From positions 628,506-692,505 of the forward strand of contig NZ_KB912942.1 of assembly GCF_000383915.1 (NCBI RefSeq): a stretch of DNA of 64,000 nt, written 5' to 3'. Shown here one piece after another: positions 7,936-14,849 of this stretch (within the stretch, counting starts at the first letter, position 1; every line of letters begins with the position of its first letter). Origin of the DNA: Amycolatopsis benzoatilytica AK 16/65. Its GTDB lineage: Bacteria; Actinomycetota; Actinomycetes; Mycobacteriales; Pseudonocardiaceae. The notes beneath the pieces are model-generated. The model saw nothing but the letters and a program-made list of their open reading frames with translations. It was not told where the DNA came from and made no database searches. The position numbers were made by a program, and so were the translations under genes.

Positions 7936-8699
7936 CCGGCACCCACCTGTCCCGCCCGCAGCTCGCGGGCAAACTCGGCACTGCGGCTGAAGATGAGCTC
8001 CGCGTCGAAGTCCTGCGTCGCGACGTGGAAGCTCTTCTCCAGCACCACCTCGGTCACGTTCGAGCTCGCGATCGCGTCGAGAATGATCCGCGAGTTCTCC
8101 GGCTCCACGACGTGGTCGACCCGAGAGTGCAGCAGCAGCACCGGCTGCGTCACCTTCGGCAGGTCGGCCCGCACGATCTTCCACAGCTTGGCCAGGCTCG
8201 CCGCGGCGCGCACCGGCGTGCGCGGATAGGCCAGTTCGGTCTCGCCCGGCTTCGCGATGTCGTTCCCGATCGCGCGCACAGACGGCACGACGCGGGAGAA
8301 CAGCGGCAGGATCTTCGCGTCCAGGCTGAGCCGGGTGACCGACGGGTTGACCAGCACGATCCCGGAAAGCTCCGAGCCGAACTCCTCGGCGAGCCGCAGC
8401 GCGAGCGTCCCGCCCATCGACATCCCGCCAACGAACACCTGGTCGCATTCCGCGCGCAGCGCCAGCAGCGCTTCGCGGACCGTTCCGTACCAGTCTTGCC
8501 AGGTCGTCCGGTTCAGGTCGCGCCACTGCGTGCCATGGCCGGGCAGCAGCGGGCAGCGCACCGCGAAGCCCTCCTGCGCCAGGTGCTCCCCCCAGCCGCG
8601 CATGCCGGCCGGCGTCGCGGTGAAACCGTGGCAGAGCAGGAAGCCGGCCCCGGAGGAGCCCGGGAAGGAGAACGGTTCCGCGCCGGCGAGCACGCCCAT
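7932..8699 (-). CDS. Alpha/beta hydrolase (carboxylesterase/monoacylglycerol lipase type)
   Basis: 255-residue serine hydrolase. The oxyanion region is LLCHGFTATP, the nucleophile elbow is GGMSMGG with Ser94, the acid lies in HSRVDHVVEPENS, and the catalytic His is in KSFHVATQD. The sequence LLPGHGTQWRDL is typical of bacterial carboxylesterases that cleave short or medium acyl esters. ATG 8699 is preferred because GGAAGG lies eight bases upstream and the homologue pattern begins with MGVLAGAEPF-like sequence; an ATG at 8738 would add 13 residues. It is divergent from the PlsC acyltransferase, hinting at lipid metabolism, though the substrate is unknown. Confidence 0.85.
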   Translation of the reverse strand: MGVLAGAEPFSFPGSSGAGFLLCHGFTATPAGMRGWGEHLAQEGFAVRCPLLPGHGTQWRDLNRTTWQDWYGTVREALLALRAECDQVFVGGMSMGGTLALRLAEEFGSELSGIVLVNPSVTRLSLDAKILPLFSRVVPSVRAIGNDIAKPGETELAYPRTPVRAAASLAKLWKIVRADLPKVTQPVLLLHSRVDHVVEPENSRIILDAIASSNVTEVVLEKSFHVATQDFDAELIFSRSAEFARELRAGQVGAG

Positions 8700-8915
8700 G
8701 ACGAACGCCTTCCGATCGAAACGGTGGAGTCCTCCCATGCTCTCACGACGGAGCCGGGTTGTGGGGACGGCTCTGCGAAGCCGGACGCCGCCCGTCCCGC
8801 TGTGAGATCGGTCGCTGCCCCCGGGTGACCGCGCGTTCTCGCGTTGTGCCGGCCGGTGCTTGTTCCGTACCCTGACCTGCCGGGGCCCGCTCGGGCAGGA
8901 AAGGACTGGAACCCG

Positions 8916-9677
8916 GTGCTGTACTGGCTGATGAAGTGGGTGTTCATCGGACCGCTGCTGAAGACGCTGTGGCCCACGAAGGTCGTCGGGGCGGAGAACA
9001 TCCCCGAGACCGGCGGCGCGATCCTCGCCGGCAATCACCTGGCGGTGGCGGACTCGTTCTTCATGCCGCTGCGGGTGAAGCGGAAGGTCACCTTCCCGGC
9101 GAAGTCCGAGTACTTCACCGAGCCCGGGTTCAAGGGCCTGCTCAAGAAGTGGTTCTTCACCGGCGTCGGCCAGTTCCCGATCGACCGCTCCGGCGGCAAC
9201 GCCGCGCAGGCCGCGCTCGACACCGCCACCCGGCTGGTCAAGGAAGGCCACCTGCTCGGCATCTACCCGGAGGGCACCCGCTCCCCGGACGGCAGGCTGT
9301 ACAAGGGCAAGACCGGCGTCGCCCGGATCATCCTCGACTCGGGCGGCATCGTCGTGCCGGTCGCGATGATCGGCACCGACAAGGTCAACCCGATCGGCTC
9401 CAAGATGTGGTGGCCGCGCCGGCTTGAGGTGCGCTTCGGCACACCGCTCGACTTCTCCCGCTACGACGGGCTGGCCGGGGACCGGTTCATCGAGCGCTCG
9501 ATCACCGACGAAATCATGTACGCGCTGATGGAACTGTCCGGCCAGGAGTACGTGGACATTTACGCGGCGAAGGCGAAGGAACTGCTCGCCGCGGAAGCGG
9601 CCGGGGTAAAACCGGCGGTGCCGCCGCAGACCTCGGCGCGCGACGCTGACCGGGTGCCCGAAACGAAGGCGAGCTAG
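8916..9677 (+). CDS. PlsC-type lysophospholipid acyltransferase (Rv2182c-like)
   Basis: 253-residue membrane-associated 1-acyl-glycerol-3-phosphate acyltransferase. The catalytic H-x4-D is in GNHLAVADS, the substrate loop is FPIDRSGGN, and the EGTRSPDG block and the VVPVAMIGT segment are all present in the order expected for the family. A hydrophobic N-terminal segment (LYWLMKWVFIGPLLK) anchors it to the membrane. GTG 8916 is chosen because AAAGGA lies upstream and earlier in-frame codons look non-coding. It should transfer an acyl chain to a lysophospholipid or phosphatidylinositol mannoside precursor. The last 30 residues are a low-complexity tail. Confidence 0.87.
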   Translation: MLYWLMKWVFIGPLLKTLWPTKVVGAENIPETGGAILAGNHLAVADSFFMPLRVKRKVTFPAKSEYFTEPGFKGLLKKWFFTGVGQFPIDRSGGNAAQAALDTATRLVKEGHLLGIYPEGTRSPDGRLYKGKTGVARIILDSGGIVVPVAMIGTDKVNPIGSKMWWPRRLEVRFGTPLDFSRYDGLAGDRFIERSITDEIMYALMELSGQEYVDIYAAKAKELLAAEAAGVKPAVPPQTSARDADRVPETKAS

Positions 9678-9719
9678 CCGCTCGGCCGGTCCGCCGAGCG
9701 GCGCTGATACCTTCTCTCG

Positions 9720-10208
9720 GTGCGTTTTTTCTACGACACCGAATTCATCGAGGACGGCGTGACGATCGACCTGGTGTCGATCGGTGTCGTTGACGAACGC
9801 GGCCGCGAGTTCTACGCCGTGTCCACCGATTTCGACCCTGGCCGGGCCGGGGCTTGGGTACGCGAGAACGTGCTGCCGAAGCTGCCCTCGCCGGCCGACC
9901 CGGCCTGGCGCAGCCGGGAACGGATCCGGGCCGACCTGCTGGAGTTCTTCGGCAAGCCGCCGGGCGGGATCGAGCTGTGGGCCTGGTTCGCCGCCTACGA
10001 CCACGTCGCGCTCGCGCAGCTGTGGGGACCGATGCCCGCGTTGCCCCGGCAGTTGCCGCGGTTCACCCGGGATCTGCGCCAGCGGTGGGAGGACGCGGGG
10101 AAGCCCAAGCTGCCGGCCGCGCCTACCGACCAGCATGACGCGCTGGCCGACGCGAAGCACAACCTGCAGCGGTGGGACGTCATCGAGGCGGCTTTTCGGC
10201 GGCGGTGA
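9720..10208 (+). CDS. RNase AS, 3'-5' exoribonuclease (Rv2179c-like)
   Basis: 162-residue DEDD-superfamily exoribonuclease. The first catalytic acids are in FFYDTEF (D6, E8), a middle acid follows in WAWFAAYDHVAL, and the last motif is DQHDALADAKHN near the C-terminus, giving the DEDDh arrangement. The M. tuberculosis homologue degrades adenylate-containing RNA 3' tails. The GTG start is the first codon of the conserved YDTEF block. It follows the acyltransferase by 42 bases. The next gene, DAHP synthase, is convergent, and palindromic repeat copy 1 lies between them. Confidence 0.88.
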   Translation: MRFFYDTEFIEDGVTIDLVSIGVVDERGREFYAVSTDFDPGRAGAWVRENVLPKLPSPADPAWRSRERIRADLLEFFGKPPGGIELWAWFAAYDHVALAQLWGPMPALPRQLPRFTRDLRQRWEDAGKPKLPAAPTDQHDALADAKHNLQRWDVIEAAFRRR

Positions 10209-10282
10209 CGGCCGGTTCCCGGCCGCCGCGTGGCCGCGGGCTCGGTCCGTGGCCCGGCCTCCGCGCTCCGTGGCAGGTGGTC

Positions 10283-10329
10283 TGTGAAGGGCCCCTTGAG
10301 GGAATCAGATTCCCTCAAGCGGCCATTCA
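10283..10329. repeat. Interspersed palindrome, copy 1
   Basis: 47-nt inverted repeat with 23-nt arms around a single central base; the arms differ at two positions. It begins GTGAAGGG and ends ATTCAC, followed by GGAC. It lies between the convergent RNase AS and DAHP synthase genes, 75 bases past the former. Five further copies occur in the window. It could act as a bidirectional terminator, but there is no U-tract. Confidence 0.85.
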
Positions 10330-10438
10330 CGGACTTGCCGGGATCGGCCGCCGCGTGGCCACGGCCCGTGGGGTCGCCGCCTACGGCGCTGCCCGGCCCC
10401 GCGACGGGCGCAACCACTGCCTCGGACGGCCCGGGCCC

Positions 10439-11527
10439 TTACCGGCGTGCCCGCACCGCCCCGGCCAGCGTGTCCAGCAGGTCCCCGGTCGCGTCCCAGT
10501 CCAGGCAGGCGTCGGTGATCGACTGCCCGTAGGTCAGCTCGTCCGCCCGCCCCAGCACCAGGTCCTGCCGTCCGGCCACCAGGTTGCTCTCCATCATCAG
10601 CCCGGCGATCCCGCGTTCCCCGGCGGCGATCCGCCCGGCCAGTTCCCGCACGACCTCGCCCTGGCGGACGTGGTCCTTGCCGCTGTTCCCGTGGCTCGCG
10701 TCGATGACCAGGCGCTCCGGCAGGCCGGACTTCGCGAGCCGGCCGAGGGTCTCCGCGACCGATGCCGGGTCGTGGTTCGGGCCGGCCGAGCTGCCGCGCA
10801 GGATGACGTGGCAGTCCGGGTTTCCGGCGGTCGTCATCAGTGCCGCGAGGCCGTCGGTGTTGATGCCCGGGAACACGTGCGACGCGGCGGCCGCGCGGGT
10901 GGCGTCCACGGCCACCTGGATGTCGCCCTCGGTCGAGTTCTTGATGCCGACCGGCATCGACAGCGCGCTGCACAGCTGCCGGTGCACCTGGCTGGCCGCG
11001 GTGCGCGCACCGATCGAACCCCAGGTGACGATGTCGGCGATGAACTGCGGGGTGATCGGGTCGAGGAATTCGCAACCCACCGGCAGTCCGAGCGCGGACA
11101 CGTCGAGAAGCAGCTTTCGCGCCATCCGCAGGCCCTTGTTGACGGCGAACGTGCCGTCCAGGTCCGGGTCGTTGATCAGGCCCTTCCAGCCCAGCGTGGT
11201 GCGCGGCTTTTCGAAGTACACCCGCATCACGATGTGCAGGTCGTCGCGCAGCGCCTCGGCCTTGGCGGCGAGGCGGCGGGCGTAGTCGAGCGCGGCTTCG
11301 GGGTCGTGCACCGAGCACGGGCCCACGATGACGGCGAGGCGGTCGTCGCGGCCGTCGAGGATGTCGACGGTTTCGGCGCGGCCGTTCTGCACGACCTTCG
11401 CGACCGCGGCGTCGACCGGATGGTCTTCGCGCAGCAGCGCGGGCGAAATCAGCGGACTGACCGACGTAGTGCGGCGGTGGTCGAGAGTGCTCGTGTCGGC
11501 GGGGGCGGCGACGAGACGGGAGGTCAT
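10439..11527 (-). CDS. aroG: 3-deoxy-7-phosphoheptulonate (DAHP) synthase, class I
   Basis: 362-residue first enzyme of the shikimate pathway, condensing phosphoenolpyruvate and erythrose 4-phosphate. The class I alpha signature is complete: IVGPCSVHDPEAAL, MRVYFEKPRTTLGWKGL, GSIGARTAASQVHRQL, GIKNSTEGD, and the C-terminal IDASHGNSGKDH and MMESNL. It is thus the E. coli AroF/G/H type, normally feedback-inhibited by an aromatic amino acid. Upstream lies a leader peptide with a Tyr-Phe-Trp-Phe run and a stable hairpin, implying attenuation. M. tuberculosis has a class II enzyme at what I recall as the equivalent locus, so the class here is notable. Confidence 0.92.
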   Translation of the reverse strand: MTSRLVAAPADTSTLDHRRTTSVSPLISPALLREDHPVDAAVAKVVQNGRAETVDILDGRDDRLAVIVGPCSVHDPEAALDYARRLAAKAEALRDDLHIVMRVYFEKPRTTLGWKGLINDPDLDGTFAVNKGLRMARKLLLDVSALGLPVGCEFLDPITPQFIADIVTWGSIGARTAASQVHRQLCSALSMPVGIKNSTEGDIQVAVDATRAAAASHVFPGINTDGLAALMTTAGNPDCHVILRGSSAGPNHDPASVAETLGRLAKSGLPERLVIDASHGNSGKDHVRQGEVVRELAGRIAAGERGIAGLMMESNLVAGRQDLVLGRADELTYGQSITDACLDWDATGDLLDTLAGAVRARR

Positions 11528-11573
11528 GGCGCGGGGGTTCCTTTCTGAGGGAAACCGACCCGCGGGGGATTCG

Positions 11574-11599
11574 CCGAGCCGGTGCGATATCCGGCTCGG
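11574..11599 (-). promoter_or_regulatory. Attenuator-type hairpin ahead of DAHP synthase
   Basis: Perfect 9-bp inverted repeat CCGAGCCGG/CCGGCTCGG with an 8-base loop, between the leader peptide stop and the DAHP synthase start. On the transcript strand, the bases just 5' of it (complement of 11598-11604) can pair with leader codons (complement of 11631-11637), giving a possible competing structure. Ribosome position on the leader could choose between them. There is no U-run, so control may be translational or Rho-linked. Confidence 0.55.
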
Positions 11600-11606
11600 G
11601 TGGGGG

Positions 11607-11672
11607 TCAGCGCAGGTTCACGCCGCCGGGCCCACCCGGGGCCGGCTTCGTAAACCAGAAATAGCGCTGCAC
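11607..11672 (-). CDS. Aromatic leader peptide of the DAHP synthase gene
   Basis: Short ORF of 21 residues starting at GTG 11672 and reading (M)QRYFWFTKPAPGG, continuing to VNLR. Four consecutive aromatic residues (Tyr-Phe-Trp-Phe) just after the start are what is expected of a leader that senses charged tRNA for all three end products of the pathway. It ends 79 bases before the DAHP synthase ATG and is followed by a hairpin. A comparable leader precedes a DAHP synthase gene in Corynebacterium glutamicum, as I recall. The ribosome binding site is weak (GGTGG), so the exact start is uncertain. Confidence 0.6.
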   Translation of the reverse strand: MQRYFWFTKPAPGGPGGVNLR

Positions 11673-11808
11673 GCCGCCACCGTAGCACAGCCCGTGCCGG
11701 CCCCTGTCCGGACCGATTGGGCAGGTGGTCCGGCCTGCACCGATCCAGATGAAAACCGCTACGCTTGGCGCGGAGCTGTGATCCCTGTAACGAAGACGGA
11801 GGAAGCAG

Positions 11809-12834
11809 ATGCGTGTCGGTGTGCTGACGGGTGGCGGTGACTGCCCCGGCCTGAACGCGGTGATCCGCGCGGTGGTCCGCAAAGGCATCGAGGTGCACGA
11901 CTGGGAGTTCGTCGGTTTCCGCAACGGGTGGCAGGGTCCGCTGACCGGCGACAGCCGGCCGCTCGGCCTCGCCGACGTCGAGGACATCCTCACCCGCGGC
12001 GGCACCATCCTCCGGTCGTCGCGCACGAACCCGTACAAGGTCGAGGGCGGGGTGGAGAAGATCCGCCAGGTGCTCGCCGATCAGGGTGTCGACGCGCTGA
12101 TCGCGATCGGCGGCGAGGACACCCTGGGCGTCGCGAAGCGGCTGACCGACGACGGCATCGGCGTGGTCGGCGTGCCCAAGACGATCGACAACGACCTCGG
12201 CGCGACCGACTACACGTTCGGCTTCGACACCGCGGTGTCCATCGCCACCGAAGCGATCGACCGGTTGCACACTACGGCCGAATCGCACCACCGCGCGCTC
12301 GTCATCGAGGTCATGGGCCGCCACGCCGGCTGGATCGCGCTGCACTCCGGCCTGGCCGGCGGCGCGAGCGTGATCCTGGTTCCGGAGCGGCAGTTCTCCG
12401 TCGACCAGGTCGTGCAGTGGGTCGAGCGCCGGTTCGAGAAGGAGTACGCGCCGATCATCGTGGTCGCCGAGGGCGCGCTGCCCGAGGGCGGCGAGGAGAA
12501 GCTCCTGACCGGCGAGAAGGACGCGTTCGGTCACGTGCGGCTCGGCGGCATCGGCAACTGGCTCGCCGACGAGATCTCCGCGCGCACTGGCAAGGAATCG
12601 CGGGCTGTCGTGCTCGGCCACGTGCAGCGCGGCGGCACCCCGACCGCGTACGACCGGGTCCTCGCCACTCGCTTCGGCCTGCACGCGGTGGACGCGGTCG
12701 CCGACGGCGACTTCGGGGTGATGGTCGCGTTGAAGGGCACTGACATCGTCCGCGTGAAGCTTTCCGAGGCGACCGCCGAGCTGAAGACGGTTCCGCTGGA
12801 GCGCTACCAGGAAGCCGAAGTCTTCTTCGGCTGA
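11809..12834 (+). CDS. pfkA: 6-phosphofructokinase, predicted pyrophosphate-dependent
   Basis: 341-residue glycolytic phosphofructokinase. The N-terminal GGGDCPGLNAVIRA, the catalytic PKTIDNDLG (D127, D129), MGRHAGWIA and GHVQRGGTPTAYD motifs are all present. The two positions that separate donor types are Asp104 (in GGEDT) and Lys124 (in PKTIDND). Asp/Lys there is the combination of PPi-dependent enzymes, as in Amycolatopsis methanolica, whereas ATP enzymes have Gly104. The enzyme would thus make glycolysis reversible at this step. ATG 11809 has GGAGGAAG six bases upstream. It is transcribed divergently from the DAHP synthase leader. Confidence 0.92.
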   Translation: MRVGVLTGGGDCPGLNAVIRAVVRKGIEVHDWEFVGFRNGWQGPLTGDSRPLGLADVEDILTRGGTILRSSRTNPYKVEGGVEKIRQVLADQGVDALIAIGGEDTLGVAKRLTDDGIGVVGVPKTIDNDLGATDYTFGFDTAVSIATEAIDRLHTTAESHHRALVIEVMGRHAGWIALHSGLAGGASVILVPERQFSVDQVVQWVERRFEKEYAPIIVVAEGALPEGGEEKLLTGEKDAFGHVRLGGIGNWLADEISARTGKESRAVVLGHVQRGGTPTAYDRVLATRFGLHAVDAVADGDFGVMVALKGTDIVRVKLSEATAELKTVPLERYQEAEVFFG

Positions 12835-12871
12835 GAGTTCTCCCGGGAGGTGGGGCTGTCCCCACCGCGCT

Positions 12872-12912
12872 GCCGGGGGCGTGCGGTATTCCGTGCGCCC
12901 CCGGCTCTTTTT
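12872..12912 (+). terminator. Rho-independent terminator after pfkA
   Basis: 10-bp GC-only stem GCCGGGGGCG/CGCCCCCGGC with a 14-base loop followed directly by TCTTTTT. It starts 38 bases after the pfkA stop and ends 11 bases before the next start, so it insulates the peptidase gene. Confidence 0.85.
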
Positions 12913-12923
12913 AGGCTCGCGGG

Positions 12924-14210
12924 GTGCGAATCCTCCTGGCCGGACTGGCCCTGCTCTCCACTGTCGCGCTGCCTCACTCCACTGTGGACGGAGTATGGCG
13001 CACTGTCGGATACGGGCAGCTCGTCCAAGTGTCCGGCGGAAAACTGAGTACTTACGACGTCACCAAAGTCAGCTGCCTGCCCGGTTCGCTGTCCGGCACC
13101 GGCGACGGCACGACCTTCGCGACCAACGAGGGCTCCGTCGTCACGATCCGCCCCGGCGCGATGACGTTCGACGACAATCTGGGCGTGCGATCGCTTCGCC
13201 GGGTCCCCGGCGGATTGCCGCGCGAGTGCCGGGTTCCGGCGAATGAGCTGTCCACTTTCGACGTCTTCTGGCACACCTTCGCCGAGAACTATCCGTTCTT
13301 CCGCGCGAAAGGCGTCGACTGGCAGTCCGAAGGGGACGCTGCCCGCCGCGAGGTCGCCGCGCACCCAGACCGGCTTTACGACGTTCTTTGCGGGCTGATC
13401 CGCCCGCTGCACGATGCTCACGTCGCCTTGTCCGCTCCGGGCCAGCACTGCGCCTCGCCGCGTCCCGGCACCCCGGACCCGGGCAAGACCGTCCCGCGCG
13501 CGATCGCCGTCGCCGACGCCAATCTGGGTGTTCCGACGCGAACCTGGGCCGGCGGCGCCCTCGCCTACGCCGATCTGCCCGGCGGTCTCGGGTATCTGCG
13601 GATCACCGGTTTCCACGACTACGCCGGCACATTCGCCGAGAGCAGCAAGATCCTGGCCAAGGCGCTGGACGAAATCTTCACGCCGGGCCATCAGCGGTCC
13701 GGTTTGATACTCGACTTGCGCGTCAACGGCGGCGGCGACGACCCGCTCGGGCTGCAGGTCGCGGCCCGGCTGACGGACGTCCCGCACTACGCCTATGCCA
13801 AACGGGCCCGCAACGACCCGGACGACCCGTCCCGGTTCACCGTTGCGCAGCCGTTTTTCGTCCAGCCCGCCGTCGCACCCCGGTACCGCGGTCCGCTCGC
13901 GGTGCTCACCGGCAACCTGGATGTCTCGGCGGGGGAGACCTTCCTGCAGGCACTGCTGAACCGGCAGCCGCGGCCAGTCCTCATCGGACAGTCCACACAG
14001 GGCGCCTTCTCGGACACTTTGGACCGGGCGTTGCCGAAACCGGGCTGGACCGTGTCGCTGCCGAACGAGGAGTACCTCGATCCGCACGGGCGCACCTACG
14101 ACGGCACCGGGATCGGCCCGGACCTCCCGGTCCCGGTGTTCGCCCCGGACGACCTCGCCGCCGGGCGCGATCCAGCACTCGCTCTCGCGCGGCGGGTGCT
14201 GGGTCGCTGA
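12924..14210 (+). CDS. S41-family serine peptidase (C-terminal processing/tricorn core type), secreted
   Basis: 428-residue protein with an N-terminal signal sequence (RILLAGLALLSTVALPHS) and probable extracytoplasmic location. A beta-rich N-terminal part of about 100 residues is followed by the helical TFDVFWHTFAENYPFFRAKGVDW segment typical of tricorn-like S41 proteins, then the core: LAYADLPGGLGYLRI, LILDLRVNGGGDDP, and VLTGNLDVSAGETF with the probable nucleophile Ser in DVSAGE. The closing GTGIGPDLPVPVF loop is also typical. No PDZ domain is evident. GTG 12924 is the first start giving the signal peptide. The target is unknown. Confidence 0.83.
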   Translation: MRILLAGLALLSTVALPHSTVDGVWRTVGYGQLVQVSGGKLSTYDVTKVSCLPGSLSGTGDGTTFATNEGSVVTIRPGAMTFDDNLGVRSLRRVPGGLPRECRVPANELSTFDVFWHTFAENYPFFRAKGVDWQSEGDAARREVAAHPDRLYDVLCGLIRPLHDAHVALSAPGQHCASPRPGTPDPGKTVPRAIAVADANLGVPTRTWAGGALAYADLPGGLGYLRITGFHDYAGTFAESSKILAKALDEIFTPGHQRSGLILDLRVNGGGDDPLGLQVAARLTDVPHYAYAKRARNDPDDPSRFTVAQPFFVQPAVAPRYRGPLAVLTGNLDVSAGETFLQALLNRQPRPVLIGQSTQGAFSDTLDRALPKPGWTVSLPNEEYLDPHGRTYDGTGIGPDLPVPVFAPDDLAAGRDPALALARRVLGR

Positions 14211-14324
14211 CCGAGCCGCGATCAGGAGGGCCGCTTTCGCTGCCCCGTCCGCCGGTGGCACCGAGGATCGCGACCGCGGGAAGCGGAAGGGCACGGCGGT
14301 TCCGCCCGCCCTTGTTCGCGCCGA

Positions 14325-14378
14325 CTGAGGAGAACGCGGCGGTCCGGCCGTCCGCTCGGATCACCGCGTCCTCCTCAG
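14325..14378. terminator. Hairpin between convergent peptidase and ArsR genes
   Basis: Imperfect inverted repeat with 19-nt arms beginning CTGAGGAGAACGCGG and ending GCGTCCTCCTCAG, loop about 16 bases. It overlaps the stop of the ArsR gene and lies between convergent genes. No T-tract, so the terminator role is inference. Confidence 0.45.
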
Positions 14379-14677
14379 TCGGCTTCATCGAGCCGTCGTT
14401 CCAGCGCGTCGAGGCGGTCTGCCCAGAACTGCCGGTACGGGGCGAGCCAAGCGTCTACTTCGGCCAGTGGTTCGGCGCGCAGCCGGTAGCAGCGCCGCTG
14501 CGCGGATACGCGCACCGTCACCAGGCCGGCTTCCCGCAGCACCCGCAGGTGCTTGGACACTGCGGGCTGGCTGAGCTGCAGCTCGGCCACCAGTTCGCCG
14601 ACCGACCGCTCGCCCTCGAGCAGCAGGTCGAGAAGGGCGCGGCGGCGGGGCTCGGCCAGCACGTCGAAGGTCTGCAT
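14375..14677 (-). CDS. ArsR-family HTH regulator
   Basis: 100-residue winged-helix repressor of the SdpR/ArsR type. The fold is clear: MQTFDVLAEPRRRALLDLLL, the recognition region VGELVAELQLSQPAVSKHLRVL, and wing VTVRVSAQRRCYRLRAEPL. No CxC metal site of the ArsR/SmtB type is visible; a lone Cys in the wing is not diagnostic. The C-terminal helix WLAPYRQFWADRLDALERRL is typical of regulators paired with AHSA1-type proteins, but no such partner adjoins here. ATG 14677 is chosen because conserved sequence begins there and GGAG precedes it. Confidence 0.83.
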   Translation of the reverse strand: MQTFDVLAEPRRRALLDLLLEGERSVGELVAELQLSQPAVSKHLRVLREAGLVTVRVSAQRRCYRLRAEPLAEVDAWLAPYRQFWADRLDALERRLDEAD

Positions 14678-14746
14678 CACTCCGGGAATTTGCCCCGCCC
14701 CGCATATGCCTGTCAAGGCATGCGGGTACCGACGAATGTCCGTTTT

Positions 14747-14788
14747 ATGGTCTGAACCATTGACCTAGTGGTCTAGTCCATTTACGGT
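14747..14788 (+). promoter_or_regulatory. Chitinase promoter with two DasR-like (dre) operators
   Basis: TTGACC at 14760-14765 and TACGGT at 14783-14788 are separated by 17 bases and form a good vegetative promoter. The spacer holds AGTGGTCTAGTCCATT (14767-14782), 14 of 16 matches to the DasR consensus (A-S-TGGTCTAGACCA-S-T). A second related palindrome, ATGGTCTGAACCAT, lies at 14747-14760. Their centres are 21 bp apart, two helical turns, so one GntR-type repressor could bind both on one DNA face and block RNA polymerase. The -35 also overlaps the upstream site. Confidence 0.68.
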
Positions 14789-14849
14789 GAGTGCGTCCCG
14801 CTCTGTTACCGATCCGTCACCTGTCGTGACTCTTCGAAAGGGAGCCGAA

